Source: Tieghemiomyces parasiticus (taxonomy: Eukaryota > Kickxellomycota > Dimargaritomycetes > Dimargaritales > Dimargaritaceae). Taken from it: a stretch of DNA of 58,724 nt. The notes beneath the pieces were generated by a model. It did not search any database, was not told where the DNA came from, and saw only the letters and a program-made list of their open reading frames with translations. Shown here in pieces: positions 57,318 through 58,724 of this stretch; the first letter of the stretch is position 1; every line of letters starts with the position of its first letter. Location of the stretch: positions 1-58,724 of the forward strand of contig JANBPT010000190.1 of NCBI GenBank assembly GCA_027575765.1. Reading direction: 5' to 3'. A program made the translations under genes and the position numbers.

Positions 57318-58724
57318 ATGTCTGACTCGCAACAGGCTTCCACTGCGCCCGCCACCGTCAGCCATACCTTCACCTGGGATGACGGTCACCCGGAGACTGT
57401 CATCGTAACGGGCTCCTTCGACGCGTGGAGTCAGTCCACCACTCTCGACAAATGCCCCGCCTCCGACTCCCAGACGGACGCTCCTACCCACTTCAGTAAG
57501 GCTGTCAACCTACCTACTGACATGGCAACTATCACGTATAAGTACGTGGTGGATGGCGAATGGCGTCTGCAGCCCGGGCTGGAGACTGTACTCGACGAGA
57601 GCGGGTTTCCGAACCATTCCTTGAGTATCGACCAGCTTCTAAGTGCCTGTATCCAACCGGAATCGACAGAGCAAGTGGCGTCCAAACCCATCGACGATGA
57701 CGAAGGTAAGTCAGGCATTGCTGCCAGAGTAACAAACTGCAAATAACACATTGGTCATCAGCAAGCCAATACATCACAGCCTAAAAACTAATGCCTTCAG
57801 TAATCACCATAACCCATCCGAAAATATAGCCATCTGTCTCGACGATGCGCCGCTTATGGTAGGGCTACCAGAGTCGGCAACAGAAACTGTTTCCCTAAAG
57901 GATATTAATGATTCGCCGACAGACGCAGTAAACCGACCTATGGCTAAAACGTCGGCCGCTGACGAGCGATTCCGCCAATCAACTATCGACAACGCGACCG
58001 ACGCCAGCACATCTATTGAAACGAATCCAGCTGAAGTCATTTCCGCCTGCCCGCCTGGTACCGATTCGATGCAAAATCAAATTTCCTCGTCATCAATTAC
58101 CATGCAGGTAGAGGGAGACAAGGGTAATACACCTGAAGTTGATGCCACCAACGAAGACAATGCCGCCCAAGACGATACACTACAGGAAAATACATGCGAT
58201 GATTTGACTAATGAGGTGCAGAACGCTGCATCCGCCGCAGCTTGTGCCTCAGACCTCAAGCCGACCTATTCACCAATGACGGCCACTCAAGCTAACGTAG
58301 AAGACGCCCCAATCGACCGTCATCATACAGAGCCAACCAAGCAAGCCAACGCGGAAGTATCGGCAGTAGTCGCAAAGAGTCCCGACGTTAAGGAGCAACC
58401 CAACGATACCGTAAATGCAGTCGCCAACATCCCCATCTACAATAGCGACAATGCTACGATCCAAATGCAGACCGCAGCTGTCGCCACTCCTGATAATGAG
58501 GTTGCCACCATTGCGGAGGTAGCCGAGCCCACTCCTGAGGTCGAGTCTGCACCTGTCGAGGCTGATGTCGCCCCCGTTGACGATACTCCCGTTGAGACCA
58601 GCGAGGTGACTGAGGCCCCCGAGGCTGCCGCTGTCGAGACCCCCGAGGTCGAGGTGCCCACCACCGAGGAGGTTGCCGAGCCCACTCCTGTGGTCGAGTC
58701 TGCACCTGTCGAGGCTGATGTCGC
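57318..58724 (+). CDS. Glycogen-binding-domain (CBM48/AMPK-beta type) protein, Crp1/Mdg1-like, partial
   Basis: The gene is cut by the right edge. Exon 1 is 57318-57705 and exon 2 runs from 57830 to beyond 58724. The intron is GTAAGT...ATAG, and the junction gives DDDE-G/A-ICLDDAP in frame. Residues about 14-105 form a CBM48/AMPK glycogen-binding domain: SHTFTWDDG, VIVTGSFDAWSQS, TYKYVVDGEWRL and FPNHSLSI. A long acidic, Ala/Thr/Val/Glu-rich region of low complexity follows. From about 58519 it becomes a tandem repeat of a 51-codon unit starting VAEPTPEVESAPVEADVA. In yeast, Crp1 and Mdg1 combine such an N-terminal domain with a long disordered tail. One was found by cruciform-DNA binding and the other in pheromone signalling, and the role is unclear. 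Function here is not inferred beyond the domain. Confidence 0.82.
58519..58724 (+). repeat. Coding tandem repeat, 153-nt (51-codon) unit
   Basis: One whole unit (58519-58671) and the start of a second (from 58672) are visible. Both begin with GTNGCCGAGCCCACTCCTG and continue with the same 50 or so bases with very few differences. The period is a multiple of three, so the frame is kept. The repeat continues past the window end. Confidence 0.75.

Overview
The window looks like nuclear DNA of a filamentous or zygosporic fungus, most likely an early-diverging lineage (inference). The evidence is short spliceosomal GT-AG introns (about 120-450 nt), a eukaryotic housekeeping gene set, TATAAA and AATAAA-type signals, and a two-RING/LON protein ending in a CaaX box that resembles the Mucor CrgA regulators. 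Genes are sparse, with long spacers that show no coding signal and carry many poly(C)/poly(G) tracts.

Layout. At 0.9-1.4 kb is a small predicted secreted protein (-). At 2.4-4.3 kb is a RING-RING-LON ubiquitin-ligase-type protein (-). The stretch 4.3-9.8 kb has no gene I can support. At 9.8-11.8 kb is the AP-2 clathrin adaptor mu chain (+, three exons). At 14.9-16.4 kb is a Cdk9/Bur1-type kinase (-). At 18.2-18.6 kb is a diverged two-copy tandem repeat. At 19.0-19.5 kb is a cyclophilin interrupted by one TAG codon (-), divergent from ribosomal protein P0 at 20.2-21.2 kb (+). At 22.0-23.8 kb is proteasome lid subunit Rpn7 (+, five exons). A gene-poor stretch covers 23.9-30.8 kb. At 30.9-32.1 kb is an arrestin-domain protein (+). 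At 33.4-34.9 kb is casein kinase 2 beta (+, three exons). At 36.1-39.0 kb is a GH15 glucoamylase/trehalase-like enzyme (+, five exons, one apparently only 4 nt long). At 40.4-42.1 kb is a broken F-box gene (-). At 45.1-46.0 kb is a possible second gene ruin (-). At 46.6-49.0 kb is the RNA 5'-kinase Grc3/Nol9 (-, two exons), divergent from a membrane-anchored cysteine-synthase-like enzyme at 49.4-50.7 kb (+). At 51.1-52.9 kb is a mitochondrial membrane TPR protein (+). From 57.3 kb to the end is a glycogen-binding-domain (CBM48) protein with a long acidic repeat tail, cut off by the window edge.

The genes do not form a pathway. Each is an independent unit, as usual in fungi. The two head-to-head pairs (cyclophilin/P0 and Grc3/cysteine synthase) may share promoter space. 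Exon structures were set by reading frame, GT/AG signals and continuity with known protein families. No search or alignment program was run. The most striking item is the 4-nt micro-exon in the GH15 gene. Several decayed genes (cyclophilin, F-box, the 45-46 kb ruin) suggest ongoing gene loss among long non-coding spacers.
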